A DNA stretch of 63,302 nucleotides from Candidatus Nitrosopumilus sp. Lineage in GTDB: Archaea; Thermoproteota; Nitrososphaeria; Nitrososphaerales; Nitrosopumilaceae. Of the stretch, positions 8,666 through 18,920 are shown one piece after another (position 1 is the stretch's first letter; each line of letters starts with the position of its first letter). Location: assembly GCA_029864335.1 (NCBI GenBank), contig JAOTTS010000012.1, positions 1 to 63,302 of the forward strand, in the 5' to 3' direction. The position numbers were made by a program, and so were the translations under genes. Under the pieces are notes generated by a model. That model was not told the origin of the DNA. It searched no databases and saw nothing but the letters and a program-made list of their open reading frames with translations.

Positions 8666-9178
8666 TTGGTATTGCAAAGTCCTTTGGTACTGGATGAAAA
8701 TAGTATGAGAGATCTTCCAGAATCAGAGAGGTTGAATAGTTGTAAAAAGATCATAATGTTTGAAAAGGACGAATCCATGAGGTGGGATGCAGTTTGGTTG
8801 GTGGGGGAGATTGCATCTAATGCATTATCAAAAAACAATAAAGAACTATTTGGAGAAACCGTAGATCTTATGGCATGGGTTTTAAAGAATGATAATAATG
8901 GAGTGGTAAAACATGAAGCCTGCTATCAGATAGCTGCACGTAACATGAGAGAAAATATTCCGGAATTGATAAGTGCATCTTTGCAAGATGACAGTGTGCT
9001 TACAAGGCATGAAGCCTTGGAATCTCTTGGTCTTATGAGGGCTGTAGACACTATTGATGTGATAAATGACGCATTAAATGATCCTAGTCTTGATGTCCGA
9101 GAAACTGCACACTTTGTTTTAAAACGACTTCGTCGAATGAAAAAATTAGGATCCTACAATCCTTCTAGTGTACCATAA
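8666..9178 (+). CDS. HEAT-repeat protein
   Basis: The protein has up to 170 residues, with repeated helical pairs typical of PBS-lyase/HEAT repeats. Examples are MRWDAVWLVGEIA, VVKHEACYQIAAR, VLTRHEALESLGLM and DVRETAHFVLKRL, spaced about 31-35 residues. Such proteins act as binding scaffolds. No catalytic motif is present. The start is uncertain: TTG at 8666 or 8672, or the ATG at 8705 just before RDLPESE. It is divergent from the regulator-like gene at 7961-8587. Confidence 0.75.
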   Translation: MVLQSPLVLDENSMRDLPESERLNSCKKIIMFEKDESMRWDAVWLVGEIASNALSKNNKELFGETVDLMAWVLKNDNNGVVKHEACYQIAARNMRENIPELISASLQDDSVLTRHEALESLGLMRAVDTIDVINDALNDPSLDVRETAHFVLKRLRRMKKLGSYNPSSVP

Positions 9179-9426
9179 CGTAAATTGATTTTATTTGCAA
9201 AATAATCGAGATTAAATTTGATACTGTTTTTACAAAATTTGTGTATTAGTGTAATCTTCTATGATTCTATATGCATTGATTAAAAATGAATATTTTTCAT
9301 GGCTTTTCAATGGGAATTCAAATATGATGATAAAAATCAAAGTAGGGGTTAGTAATTGGAAAATTATATTCATTTTATTGAAAAGAATTCTGTAAATTCA
9401 ACTGGAAAAAAGATTAAAGATTTGAA

Positions 9427-9516
9427 ATGATGAATATTTTAAATTATATCATTCTTGGTTGTGTAAGTACAATTTCGCTATTTTTAGTAATTGTCATTAT
9501 GCTTAAGACTAGATAA
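9427..9516 (+). CDS. Possible 29-residue single-pass membrane peptide
   Basis: A short frame starts with two ATG codons and encodes an almost purely hydrophobic helix (IILGCVSTISLFLVIVIML) ended by Lys-Thr-Arg. It looks like a small membrane peptide, but the length is too short for statistical support and no family is recognised. Confidence 0.3.
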   Translation: MMNILNYIILGCVSTISLFLVIVIMLKTR

Positions 9517-9622
9517 TATCAAGTAGAATCAACTAACTAATTGATTCACGAATTGTTAACACTTTACATTTACTTATTTTTAGAATGTTGTTCATTTTTG
9601 ATTATTATTGCAATAATTTCAT

Positions 9623-9715
9623 GTGAGTACTAAATTAAAAAATGAATGCACTGAATTAGAATGTAGAATAATGGAAATCAAGGCATTTGCCAAAGAACTA
9701 GATAAGGAAGAATAA
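9623..9715 (+). CDS. Possible 30-residue charged peptide
   Basis: A GTG-started frame encodes a Lys/Glu-rich helical peptide with two Cys (NECTELECR). It ends two nt before the convergent gene at 9718. The rest of 9179-9717 shows no other gene. Support is weak. Confidence 0.2.
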   Translation: MSTKLKNECTELECRIMEIKAFAKELDKEE

Positions 9716-9717
9716 TG

Positions 9718-9942
9718 TCATTTCTTCAACTTTTTCTTTATTTCCTTTAGTCTTGATTTTGTTACTTTTACTGACTGTTTTTGATTATTTTCCATCTTAT
9801 TTACTATTGAATCAATTTGCTTGATTATTTTTAATTGCGTCTCTACAGATTTTGTTTTTAGGAATTGCTTTTTTAATTTTTTTAGTTGATTTGAATATCC
9901 TTTAAAATCCTTTTTTAACTCATCAAGATAAGGATCTTTCAC
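9718..9942 (-). CDS. Small Lys-rich coiled-coil protein
   Basis: The 74-residue protein is almost entirely charged helix with heptad-like hydrophobic spacing (LKKLKKQFLKTKSVETQLKI) and a strongly basic end. It could bind nucleic acid or a partner protein through the coil. I recognise no family. Composition and length are typical of small archaeal accessory proteins. Confidence 0.5.
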   Translation of the reverse strand: MKDPYLDELKKDFKGYSNQLKKLKKQFLKTKSVETQLKIIKQIDSIVNKMENNQKQSVKVTKSRLKEIKKKLKK

Positions 9943-10020
9943 AACAATTTTTTTTATCTATCTTATATTTTAGAGATTTCAATGATCAGGATTTATAATA
10001 TTATTTCTTTAAATTAAGTT

Positions 10021-10653
10021 ATGCAGCTAGTCGGGATTCTTCAGATCAGATCATATGATAAAGTAAAAGAATTTCTTAATGAAGAACATGTAGGACGTGT
10101 ATCTAGTATGGATGGAAATGGATTCCCACAAATAATCCCAATGAATTTTGTGTTTCTAAATGGTGTAGTTTACATGCACTCCCATGTCAAAGGTGAGAAA
10201 CTAGATAATATCACTCGAAACAATAAAGTAGGTTTTGAAGCGGACAGAGAACTAGAATTTTTACCCTCATATTTTGAGGATCCACATAATGCCTCACTTG
10301 CAGATACATTGTACATTAGTGTTGTAATCAAGGGAATCGGTTCTTTTGTTTCTGATAGAGACGAAAAAACCCTTGCACTAAATGGATTGATGAAAAAATA
10401 TCAGCCTGAAGGACAATATGATCCAATTGAATCTAATATGCGAGTGTTAGATGCTGTTAGCATAATCAAAATTGTTCCCCAAACTATTCATGGTAAATAC
10501 AAAATTGGACAACACTTGAAGCCCGAAAACCGAATGGATCTTGCAAAAAATATTTTGAAAAAAAACTCTCCAACATCTAAACAAACTCTAAAAATTATGG
10601 GTTTTGAGGAAACTACTGATGGTTTAAGAATGATTGATGAACCCACTTGGTAA
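10021..10653 (+). CDS. Pyridoxamine 5'-phosphate oxidase-related FMN-binding protein
   Basis: The 210-residue protein has the split-barrel flavin-binding fold seen in nitroreductase/NimA-like proteins. Residues 15-60 (EFLNEEHVGRVSSM, then PQIIPMNFVFLNGVVYMHSH) and the helix KLDNITRNNKVGFE match the N-terminal barrel. Residues 100-150 complete it. A C-terminal extension of about 40 residues is Lys-rich. The likely role is FMN- or F420-linked redox chemistry, with unknown substrate. The ATG at 10021 is the first start in frame. Confidence 0.75.
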   Translation: MQLVGILQIRSYDKVKEFLNEEHVGRVSSMDGNGFPQIIPMNFVFLNGVVYMHSHVKGEKLDNITRNNKVGFEADRELEFLPSYFEDPHNASLADTLYISVVIKGIGSFVSDRDEKTLALNGLMKKYQPEGQYDPIESNMRVLDAVSIIKIVPQTIHGKYKIGQHLKPENRMDLAKNILKKNSPTSKQTLKIMGFEETTDGLRMIDEPTW

Positions 10654-11033
10654 TTCGATACTGTTTTCCAAACTTTATCTCAGTTTATCTAAATCAACAT
10701 TATCTCGGTAAAATATTATTTGAAATTATTTTAAAATATGGTTAACAGTTTCATATGCTCTTATTTTAAAGACTATATTTGCTCAACTACTGCTAATAAT
10801 ACGACATCTTTGATGAAAAATAGTGTTACATGCTGATCTAGCACGATCTTCAACTATCAACAGGAAATAAAATAAAAATTCAATTCTCGATTAAATATCA
10901 TTAAAACATATATTTTTTCTAAAATTCATTTTTTAACTTTATCTTGTAGCTGTGACTATATGGTGCTTTTTTGTTTACCCTTGGTTTTCAATTAAGAAAC
11001 GTTAGCTATAAGTTCAGTTTTCAAGGATTGTAG
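10654..11033. promoter_or_regulatory. Intergenic region with the uvrB promoter
   Basis: There is no gene in this 380-nt gap. A GCTATAAGT element at about 11003-11011 lies about 25 nt upstream of the uvrB ATG, consistent with a TATA box for a leaderless uvrBAC message. The rest is AT-rich without clear dyads. Confidence 0.4.
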
Positions 11034-12989
11034 ATGTTGGAACAGACATCTGGATTTGAATTGGTATCTGACTATTCTCCTACAGGGGATCAACCTCAAG
11101 CAATCGATACTCTAGTTAAAGGAGTAAAGACAAAGTCAGTCCAAACATTACTTGGAGTTACAGGAAGTGGAAAGACATTCTCTATTGCAAATGTAATTGC
11201 AAGAACCGGAAAGAACACACTTGTAATTTCTCATAACAAAACTTTGGCTGCTCAACTTTATTCGGAACTAAAGCAATTTTTTCCAAAAAACAATGTGGGT
11301 TATTTTGTTTCATATTATGATTATTACCAGCCAGAAAGCTATCTTCCTCAAACTGATACCTATATTGAAAAAGATTCTCAAATTAATGAAAAAATTGAAA
11401 AATTAAGACTAGAAGCAACTGCAATGCTTCTATCAGGAGATCCTACCATAATTGTCTCTACTGTTTCATGTATTTACTCTCTGGGAAATCCAAAAGACTG
11501 GGAGGACTTGGCAATTACGATAAAGACTGGAGATGAAATTAAACGAACTGAGATAATCAGAAAATTCATTGATGCAAGATATGAAAGAAATGATACTGAA
11601 GTAGAACCCGGAAACTTTAGAGTAAAAGGTGACACCATTGATGTCACTCCTGCATATTCTGAGGATCTAGTGAGAATTTCTCTGTTTGGTGATGAAATAG
11701 AAAAAATTACATTACTTGATCATGTTTCTTTAAAAGAAAAAAAGAAATTATCTCAAATAAAGATTTTTCCTGCAAAGCATTATCTTATTGCCAAAGATAT
11801 TCGTCAAAAAGCTGTCAATTCAATTAAAAAAGAATTACAAAAACGACTGCCTGAACTAAATGAACTAGAAAGGCAAAGACTCGAAATGCGAACAAAATAT
11901 GATTTGGAAATGATTGAGGAATTAGGATATTGTTCTGGAATTGAAAATTATTCTCGACATTTTGATGGAAGATCATCTGGAGAAAAAGCATTTTGCTTGA
12001 TGGATTTTTTTGGAGATGACTATCTTTTGGTAATTGATGAATCTCATGTAACATTGCCTCAACTTCATGGGATGTATAAGGGGGATCATTCAAGAAAAAA
12101 AGAACTTGTAACTTATGGATTTAGACTGCCAAGTGCATATGATAATCGGCCACTAAAATTTGAGGAATTTGAAGTATATATCAAAAATACAATATTTGTA
12201 TCTGCAACTCCTTCTGATTACGAGAAAAAAATCTCCTCAAAAATTGCCGAGCAGCTTGTAAGACCTACTGGACTGCTGGATCCAATAGTGGAAATTAGAT
12301 CCACCCAAGGACAAATGGATGATTTGATCAATGAAATCCACAAAAGGGTAGCCCAATCTGAGCGTGTTTTGGTAACTACTCTTACTAAAAGAATGGCAGA
12401 AGATTTGGCAGAATATCTTTCCAAAAAACAAGTCCGGGTGAGATACATGCATTCCGAAATTGAAGGATTACAGAGAACTGAATTGATTCGGCAATTACGA
12501 CTAGGAGAATTTGATGTTCTTGTTGGAATCAATCTGCTTCGAGAAGGATTAGATATTCCTGAAGTATCACTAGTAGCAATTTTGGATGCAGATAAAGAAG
12601 GATTCTTAAGAAATTTTACCAGTTTAATTCAGACATGTGGTCGTGCAGCAAGAAATGAGAATGGGACTGTGATAATGTATGCTGATAACAATACCCAGTC
12701 TATGATAAATACAATGAATGAAACAAAACGTCGAAGAGAAAAACAAATTCAATATAACATTAAACACAATATCACACCTAAAACTATCAGAAAATCAGTA
12801 TCAGAACAAGAAACTACATTAGATGAATCTAAATTAAAATCCACGCATGATCTAAATAATGACATTATTGATTTGGAATCTCAAATGAAAAAATATTCTG
12901 AAGACTTGGACTTTGAGCGTGCAATCGAATGCAGAGATAGAATAAAAAGACTAGAAAAGGAGATTCAATTCAAAGATGACAGAAAATAA
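11034..12989 (+). CDS. uvrB: Excinuclease ABC subunit B
   Basis: UvrB is the damage-verifying helicase-like subunit of nucleotide excision repair. The 651 residues show Walker A (LGVTGSGKTF near 40), the beta-hairpin region with repeated Tyr (GYFVSYYDYYQPE near 90), the DESH box (near 335), motif VI (QTCGRAARN near 540) and a C-terminal UVR domain (YSEDLDFERAIECRDRIKRLE) that contacts UvrC. Length and order match bacterial UvrB. Mesophilic archaea such as Nitrososphaerota are known to carry bacterial-type uvrABC. It overlaps uvrA by 14 nt. Confidence 0.97.
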   Translation: MLEQTSGFELVSDYSPTGDQPQAIDTLVKGVKTKSVQTLLGVTGSGKTFSIANVIARTGKNTLVISHNKTLAAQLYSELKQFFPKNNVGYFVSYYDYYQPESYLPQTDTYIEKDSQINEKIEKLRLEATAMLLSGDPTIIVSTVSCIYSLGNPKDWEDLAITIKTGDEIKRTEIIRKFIDARYERNDTEVEPGNFRVKGDTIDVTPAYSEDLVRISLFGDEIEKITLLDHVSLKEKKKLSQIKIFPAKHYLIAKDIRQKAVNSIKKELQKRLPELNELERQRLEMRTKYDLEMIEELGYCSGIENYSRHFDGRSSGEKAFCLMDFFGDDYLLVIDESHVTLPQLHGMYKGDHSRKKELVTYGFRLPSAYDNRPLKFEEFEVYIKNTIFVSATPSDYEKKISSKIAEQLVRPTGLLDPIVEIRSTQGQMDDLINEIHKRVAQSERVLVTTLTKRMAEDLAEYLSKKQVRVRYMHSEIEGLQRTELIRQLRLGEFDVLVGINLLREGLDIPEVSLVAILDADKEGFLRNFTSLIQTCGRAARNENGTVIMYADNNTQSMINTMNETKRRREKQIQYNIKHNITPKTIRKSVSEQETTLDESKLKSTHDLNNDIIDLESQMKKYSEDLDFERAIECRDRIKRLEKEIQFKDDRK

Positions 12990-15795
12990 ATTAAAAATTC
13001 GTGGAGCTCGACATCACAATCTGAAGAATTTAGATATTGATATTCCGAAAAATAAACTAGTTGTAATTAGTGGGTTATCAGGATCTGGAAAATCTACATT
13101 GGCCTTTGACACAATTTATGCAGAAGGACAAAGACGATATGTTGAATCTCTTTCTGCATATGCACGACAATTCCTAGAAATGATGGACAAACCTGATGTT
13201 GATTCTATTGAAGGGCTGTCTCCGGCAATTTCCATTCAACAAAAAACTACTAGTAAAAACCCTCGCTCTACTGTGGGTACAACAACTGAAATTTATGATT
13301 ACATGAGATTGCTTTATGCACGAATTGGAATTCCGTATTGTACTAATTGTGGCAGAAAGGTATCCACACAATCAGTTGAAAGAATATGCGATTCTGTACT
13401 GAAAGATTTCTCAGGAAAAAAAATCCTGATTTTGGCCCCTATCATTCAAAGAAAAAAAGGAACATATGAGAAATTATTTGAACAAATCAAAAAGGATGGC
13501 TATTCTAGAATACGCCTAAATGGGGAGATTTTGAGCCTGGATGATGAGATTCCACCACTTGATCGTCAAAAATGGCACAATATTGAGATAATAGTTGATA
13601 GAATTATTACTGAAAAATCTGAGAGATCTAGAATCTTTGAGGCAATTCAGACCGCAATAAAAGCATCAAAGGGGGACGTAATGATTGCAACTGATAAGGC
13701 TGAAAAAATCTTCTCCCAAAATAATGCATGTCCCTATTGTGGATTAACAGTTGGTGAATTAGAACCACGTTCATTCTCATTTAATTCACCATTTGGCATG
13801 TGTAAAACTTGTAATGGATTGGGAGTAAAGATGGAATTTGATGCTGATTTAGTAATTCCTGACAAGTCAAAATCAATTTTAGATGGGGCAATTGTCCCAT
13901 GGAGTGGACGATTCTCATCATTTAGAAGACAAGCATTAAGAGCTGTTGGAATGAAATTTGGTTTTGATTTGATGACGCCTTTAGAAAAAATTAAACCAAA
14001 ACATTTTGATATTATTTTACATGGCACATCTGATTTAATTGATTTTAAATATCGTTCAAAATCTGGCGATTCATCTTGGCAGTATACTGATGCATTTGAA
14101 GGCGTACTTGTAAATCTTCAACGAGTATTTATGGAAACTGATTCTGAATCAAAACGAGAATGGCTCAAACAATTCATGCGTGATACTCCATGTACTACAT
14201 GTAATGGTAAAAAATTAAAACCTGAATCTCTTGCAGTACAAATCAATGAACAAGGAATAATGGATGTTTGCAATATGTCCATTGATCATTGTTATGATTT
14301 TTTCACTACTCTAAAATTAACTGAAAATGAACAATACATTGCAAAAGATATTCTAAAAGAAATCAAAGAACGTCTAGAATTTTTAATGAACGTAGGATTA
14401 AATTATTTATCATTAAACAGGTTAAGCTCCACATTGTCTGGAGGAGAATCTCAAAGAATTCGATTGGCAACTCAGATTGGCTCTAACTTGACTGGTGTTT
14501 TGTATGTTCTTGATGAACCCACAATTGGATTGCATCAACGTGATAATGCTAGGCTCATCAAAACGCTAAATAAGCTACGAAATCTTGGGAATTCTGTTAT
14601 AGTTGTAGAGCATGACGAAGAAGTTATACGAAATTCAGACTGGATAGTGGATTTGGGTCCTGGTGCAGGTGTTCATGGAGGAAACGTGGTTTTTGAAGGA
14701 ACTGTGAATAAAATCCTTAATGGGAGTGATTCTGTTACTGGTGCATATCTAAAGGATAACTCTTTGATATCCTTACAAAACAAAATCCGTAACAGGTCTG
14801 GCTCATTAATAATAAAAAAAGCATCAGAAAATAATCTTAAAGATATTGATGTTGAGATTCCATTGGGACTTTTTGTATCTGTCACTGGAGTTTCTGGTTC
14901 TGGAAAATCCACTTTAATCAATGATGTATTGCTTAAAACTTTGGAAAGCCATTTTTACAAAACAAATGTCAGGCCAGGTAATCACAAAGAGATTATTGGT
15001 TTAGATAATATCGATAAAGTTATAGCAATTGATCAGTCTCCAATTGGAAGAACACCTCGTTCAAATCCTGCAACATATATTGGTGCATTTACTCCAATTA
15101 GAGAACTATATGCAAACACCGCATTATCAAAAGAACGTGGTTATGCTCCAGGGCAATTTTCATTTAATGTAGCTGATGGCAGATGTTTTGCATGTGATGG
15201 GGATGGCGTCAAACAAATTGAAATGCAGTTTTTATCTGATGTTTATGTAAAATGTGATGAATGTAAAGGAAAACGATACAACACTGAAACGTTATCTGTA
15301 TTGTACAAGGGTAAAAATATTTCAGATATTTTAGATATGACTGTTTATGAAGCATTAAATTTCTTTGAAAATGTTCCTTCAATTAAACGAAAATTGCAAA
15401 CAGTATATGATGTTGGATTAGGTTATATTAAACTAGGACAGTCATCGACCACTCTTTCTGGTGGTGAAGCTCAAAGAGTTAAACTTGCATCTGAACTATC
15501 TAAACGTGGTACTGGAAAAACTCTCTATATTTTAGATGAACCCACAACAGGATTGCATTTTGCAGATGTTCAAAAATTACTTGAGGTTCTTAATCGATTG
15601 GTAAACCTGGGAAATACTGTTATCGTAATTGAGCATAACATGGATGTAATCAAAAATTCAGATTGGCTAATTGATCTTGGACCTGAAGGAGGAGATGAAG
15701 GTGGTAAAATTGTGACTACTGGTACACCTCTGAATGTATCAAAAGCACCAGGGAGTTATACTGGAAAGTTTTTGAAAAAATTATTAAAAAAATGA
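12976..15795 (+). CDS. uvrA: Excinuclease ABC subunit A
   Basis: UvrA is the dimeric ABC-type ATPase that finds DNA damage and loads UvrB. The 939 residues contain two ATPase modules. Walker A is [14 protein letters not shown] near 33 and [14 protein letters not shown] near 640. The ABC signatures are [12 protein letters not shown] and [12 protein letters not shown], with Walker [11 protein letters not shown] and [10 protein letters not shown]. Zinc-binding Cys pairs are visible: CTNC in the first part, CPYC...CKTC, and CFAC...CDEC. It starts inside uvrB and overlaps uvrC by 4 nt (ATGA), so the three subunits are translationally coupled. Confidence 0.97.
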   Translation: MTENKLKIRGARHHNLKNLDIDIPKNKLVVISGLSGSGKSTLAFDTIYAEGQRRYVESLSAYARQFLEMMDKPDVDSIEGLSPAISIQQKTTSKNPRSTVGTTTEIYDYMRLLYARIGIPYCTNCGRKVSTQSVERICDSVLKDFSGKKILILAPIIQRKKGTYEKLFEQIKKDGYSRIRLNGEILSLDDEIPPLDRQKWHNIEIIVDRIITEKSERSRIFEAIQTAIKASKGDVMIATDKAEKIFSQNNACPYCGLTVGELEPRSFSFNSPFGMCKTCNGLGVKMEFDADLVIPDKSKSILDGAIVPWSGRFSSFRRQALRAVGMKFGFDLMTPLEKIKPKHFDIILHGTSDLIDFKYRSKSGDSSWQYTDAFEGVLVNLQRVFMETDSESKREWLKQFMRDTPCTTCNGKKLKPESLAVQINEQGIMDVCNMSIDHCYDFFTTLKLTENEQYIAKDILKEIKERLEFLMNVGLNYLSLNRLSSTLSGGESQRIRLATQIGSNLTGVLYVLDEPTIGLHQRDNARLIKTLNKLRNLGNSVIVVEHDEEVIRNSDWIVDLGPGAGVHGGNVVFEGTVNKILNGSDSVTGAYLKDNSLISLQNKIRNRSGSLIIKKASENNLKDIDVEIPLGLFVSVTGVSGSGKSTLINDVLLKTLESHFYKTNVRPGNHKEIIGLDNIDKVIAIDQSPIGRTPRSNPATYIGAFTPIRELYANTALSKERGYAPGQFSFNVADGRCFACDGDGVKQIEMQFLSDVYVKCDECKGKRYNTETLSVLYKGKNISDILDMTVYEALNFFENVPSIKRKLQTVYDVGLGYIKLGQSSTTLSGGEAQRVKLASELSKRGTGKTLYILDEPTTGLHFADVQKLLEVLNRLVNLGNTVIVIEHNMDVIKNSDWLIDLGPEGGDEGGKIVTTGTPLNVSKAPGSYTGKFLKKLLKK

Positions 15796-17378
15796 CCATT
15801 AATATTTCAACAATTAACATTCCCAGGAATCCTGGAATTTATTTGATGAAAGATTCTGATGAAAAAATAATTTATATTGGTAAAGCAAAAAATTTGAAAA
15901 ACAGAGTTAAATCATATTTCACAAAAAATCAAAATTTCAAGACACAAAAACTTGTGGAAAAAATTTCATACATTGAATTTGTTTTAACAGATAATGAAAG
16001 TGAAGCTTTTCTCTTAGAATCAAATATGATTAAAAAATATCGTCCAAGATTCAATATTGAATTAAAAGATCAACAAAGGTACACATATCTTAGAATCTCT
16101 GATGAAAAATACCCTCGATTACTTGTTGCAAGAAGAACTAGAGATGGAACATTTTTGGGTAAAGGAAAAACTTTTGGCCCTTTTACTCAAGGTAGCTCAA
16201 AGTTACTCACTATTGGAACTTTACGAAAAGCATTTCAAATTAGAATTTGTAAAACTTTACCAAAAAAAGTTTGCCTTGAATATCATTTAGGAAATTGTGA
16301 AGGACCTTGTGAATTCAAAGACGCTCAGGAAAAATATGCAAAACATGTCTCTTCCTTAGAAGATGTTCTAAAGGGTAAAAATCAAACAAAAATTTTTATA
16401 AAAAAACTAGAAGAAGAGATGCATCAAGCAGCAGAACTCCAACAATTTGAGCGGGCAAAGGATATTCGTGATACTCTGATTAGACTTGGAAGCCTTCAGA
16501 CTAAACAAAAAATGGAGTATGTTGATAAATCTGATGAGGAATATTTTGGAATTGGTATTCAAGAACAATCTGCAACTGTGATGAATTTTAGAATGATTAA
16601 TGGTGTGATTCGAGATAGTAATAAATTCTTTTTTGATCTAGTGGCTGATAATTCCTTTTCAAATTTCCTTTTTCAATATTACTCTACTCACAAAATTCCT
16701 AAATTCATTCTAGTTAGCGAGATTCCTGAAAATAAAGAATTATTGGAATCTTTACTTTCAGAGCAAGCAGGATTCGATGTACAAATTTCTACTCCAACCA
16801 AAGGAAAAAGAAGGGACATCATAAATCTGATTTTAAAAAACATTCAATTAATTCATTCAAATGGAGGAGATCCTGGATTAGTTGAACTAAAAGATATTTT
16901 GAATTTACCTACGATTCCCAAAATTATTGAATGCTTTGATATTTCCAATCATGGGGTGGATTTTGCAGTAGGTTCAATGTCTAGATTTGTATATGGGAAA
17001 CCAAACAAATCTGGATACAGAAAATTTAAAATTAAAACTGTCTCTGGCAGAGATGATTTTGCAATGATTGGTGAAATAATCAAAAGAAGATATTATCGAC
17101 TGCTAGAAGAAAGTTCCCAATTACCTGACTTGATAGTTATTGATGGTGGAAAAGGTCAACTTAATGCTGCAATTAATTCTCTAGAGTCTTTGGGATTGAA
17201 ACTACCATGTATTTCTTTGGCAAAAGAAAATGAAGAAGTTTATGTCCCAAAAAATAAAAACCCTATTGTAATTTCAAGAGATAAAACGTCCTTGAAAATT
17301 TTACAACATGCTAGAGATGAAACTCATAGATTCGGTGTCGCATATAATAGAACAATTAGAAAAAACAATATAAAATAA
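15792..17378 (+). CDS. uvrC: Excinuclease ABC subunit C, lacking the C-terminal HhH domain
   Basis: UvrC makes both incisions during excision repair. The GIY-YIG nuclease is at the N-terminus (PGIYLMKDSDEKIIYIGKAKNLKNRV), followed by the Cys cluster region, a UVR motif (QQFERAKDIRDTL) and the RNase H-like endonuclease domain (ECFDISNHG, VIDGGKGQL, RDETHRFGVAYNR). The protein stops at about 528 residues, just after that last motif. Bacterial UvrC usually continues with a tandem helix-hairpin-helix domain, which I do not find here or in the short gap downstream. Confidence 0.95.
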   Translation: MTINISTINIPRNPGIYLMKDSDEKIIYIGKAKNLKNRVKSYFTKNQNFKTQKLVEKISYIEFVLTDNESEAFLLESNMIKKYRPRFNIELKDQQRYTYLRISDEKYPRLLVARRTRDGTFLGKGKTFGPFTQGSSKLLTIGTLRKAFQIRICKTLPKKVCLEYHLGNCEGPCEFKDAQEKYAKHVSSLEDVLKGKNQTKIFIKKLEEEMHQAAELQQFERAKDIRDTLIRLGSLQTKQKMEYVDKSDEEYFGIGIQEQSATVMNFRMINGVIRDSNKFFFDLVADNSFSNFLFQYYSTHKIPKFILVSEIPENKELLESLLSEQAGFDVQISTPTKGKRRDIINLILKNIQLIHSNGGDPGLVELKDILNLPTIPKIIECFDISNHGVDFAVGSMSRFVYGKPNKSGYRKFKIKTVSGRDDFAMIGEIIKRRYYRLLEESSQLPDLIVIDGGKGQLNAAINSLESLGLKLPCISLAKENEEVYVPKNKNPIVISRDKTSLKILQHARDETHRFGVAYNRTIRKNNIK

Positions 17379-17399
17379 GAAAAAAGGAAAAGGTTTTGG

Positions 17400-17984
17400 T
17401 TAGTTCACTGTAACACTTCCGACCATCCAAGGATGAACCATACAGAAGTAATCATAGTTGCCTGAATCATTAAAGGTAAATGCAAATTCTGCACCTGCCA
17501 TGACTAGACTACTATCAAATACACCAGATGGGCCGTCTGCTGGGCTGCCACCAGTTACTGTATGAGCAGCCGAGTCTATGTTAACCCAATTCACTGTATC
17601 TCCAGCATTAATTGTAATATCTGCTGGTGAGTAACATGCATTAGATTCTTCACATCCTGGAACCGAAGTACCTACTGGAATATCAACAGTATGTGTTGTT
17701 GGTCCTGTTTTAGCTTCAGCTGCCATAGCTTTTTCAGCTGCCATAGCTTTTTCAGCTGCCATAGCTTTTTCAGCTGCCATAGCTTTTTCAGCTGCCATAG
17801 CTTTTTCAGCTGCCATAGCTTTTTCAGCTGCCATAGCTTTTTCAGCTGTTTCAACTTTAGGTGAAATAGCTGGAGAAGTTGAAACTGGACCGGCATCTTG
17901 AACTCCACCCATGTAGAATGCAAATCCTACACCGATAGCTACAATTGCGATAGAAAACCCAATTGCAGCTGTGTCTATACCTGC
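17400..17984 (-). CDS. Membrane-anchored cupredoxin (plastocyanin-like) with AEKAMA repeats
   Basis: This is a blue-copper electron carrier, abundant in ammonia-oxidizing archaea where it may replace cytochrome c. The N-terminal hydrophobic anchor (IGFSIAIVAIGVGFAFYMGG) is followed by a linker with seven AEKAMA repeats. The cupredoxin domain comes next: His in SAAHTVTGG, and the Cys-x3-His-x2-Met cluster in YFCMVHPWM near the end. I chose the ATG at 17984, giving MAGIDTAA, over one six codons upstream. A TTATAT box about 20 nt upstream of 17984 leaves no room for the longer form. It converges with uvrC. Confidence 0.9.
   Translation of the reverse strand, partial: AGIDTAAIGFSIAIVAIGVGFAFYMGGVQDAGPVSTSPAISPKVETAEKAMAAEKAMAAEKAMAAEKAMAAEKAMAAEKAMAAEKAMAAEAKTGPTTHTVDIPVGTSVPGCEESNACYSPADITINAGDTVNWVNIDSAAHTVTGGSPADGPSGVFDSSLVMAGAEFAFTFNDSGNYDYFCMVHPWMVGSVTVN
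17717..17848. repeat. 18-bp in-frame minisatellite in the cupredoxin linker
   Basis: Seven near-identical 18-bp units (CAGCTGCCATAGCTTTTT on the plus strand) lie head to tail, then a 6-nt partial unit. They encode the AEKAMA linker. Identity at the DNA level, not only the protein level, points to recent copy-number change by slippage. Confidence 0.95.
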
Positions 17985-18253
17985 CATAATTACTCTCCAC
18001 ATCGATATAAGCTAAATAAATCTAATCGTTTTTTCATCTTAATGATGCTTTTTTCTCATTTTTTGAGTTTTTTATTGTATCTATTTTTTCTTTTTATTGA
18101 TTTTTATTTATGATTTATAATGTCGTTTTCTCAAAAAATTAATTGTATTTTATTCTAAATTTTACGTGATCGCTTCTGTTGAAATTATCTACTCATTTTA
18201 TTGATAATTGACTTGGTTTACTGGTTAATCTTTCAGAATCTATTTTGTTTATG

Positions 18254-18634
18254 TTATGTGCTTTTCATGCTTAAATTTTCATCTGGATTAATCACTTGAA
18301 ATTTTATTTTTAATTTTCTTTCCATAATCAATTGTTTGATAAATCTCATTTTTTCCATTATGAACTCATCTTCTATTTTTTTGTGTGATGTAAAATGATC
18401 GTACATGATTTTTTCATCTAACATTATTTTCATACTATCTTTATTCTTTATAATAAAAACCCCAATTCCCCAAAACAATCCTACATGAAGTGCAACGTAT
18501 TTTGATTGAATGTCTGTTATTTTGTTTTTGTATATTTCAACATGTATCCTATTTTGTCTAACAATTGAATTATCTGTTTGAATAGCCCACGAAATATTAT
18601 CTGCATCTCCATTAAAATAAAATACATGGTGCAA
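18254..18634 (-). CDS. Hypothetical protein
   Basis: The 126-residue protein mixes beta strands in the first 70 residues (HVEIYKNKITDI, VALHVGLFWGIGVFIIKNKD) with a charged helical C-terminal half. There is no signal peptide or metal motif. I do not recognise the family. The gene is divergent from the small gene that starts near 18711 and probably uses a promoter in the gap between them. Confidence 0.5.
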   Translation of the reverse strand: MHHVFYFNGDADNISWAIQTDNSIVRQNRIHVEIYKNKITDIQSKYVALHVGLFWGIGVFIIKNKDSMKIMLDEKIMYDHFTSHKKIEDEFIMEKMRFIKQLIMERKLKIKFQVINPDENLSMKST

Positions 18635-18710
18635 TTGTCAATCAAAAAGTGGTCTTTTGTTAATATATTTTGAATCCCCCACTTATGATCATAGATTTAA
18701 AGTTGAACCT

Positions 18711-18917
18711 ATGATTGAATCTCATTCCTTCTTCTCAAAGATGGTCGATGAATTAGTTGAATTCTCGGAATTTGATTCTGAATTAGCTGATGGAATTAAA
18801 TGGCTCGATGATCAGGCTCAAAAAAAAGGAATTACATTTTATGATATGGTTTTTGAAGTTTTGTACAAACATGATGTAAACTCTAAAGCAAAAGAATGGC
18901 TTAGTACAAGAAATTAA
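18711..18917 (+). CDS. Small acidic protein with a DxQ-G-[IL]-[ST]-FYD motif (upstream of citrate synthase)
   Basis: The 68-residue helical protein ends with a DDQAQKKGITFYDM motif and a short helix. A related motif (DHQTQMEGLSFYDV) occurs in the small gene at 20202-20393 on the other side of citrate synthase, so the two seem to be paralogs. The frame is open back to a TTG at 18657. However, a TAATATATTTT TATA box at about 18660-18670 sits inside that extension, so I prefer the ATG at 18711. It converges with the citrate synthase gene, 3 nt away. The function is unknown. Confidence 0.6.
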   Translation: MIESHSFFSKMVDELVEFSEFDSELADGIKWLDDQAQKKGITFYDMVFEVLYKHDVNSKAKEWLSTRN

Positions 18918-18920
18918 AAT

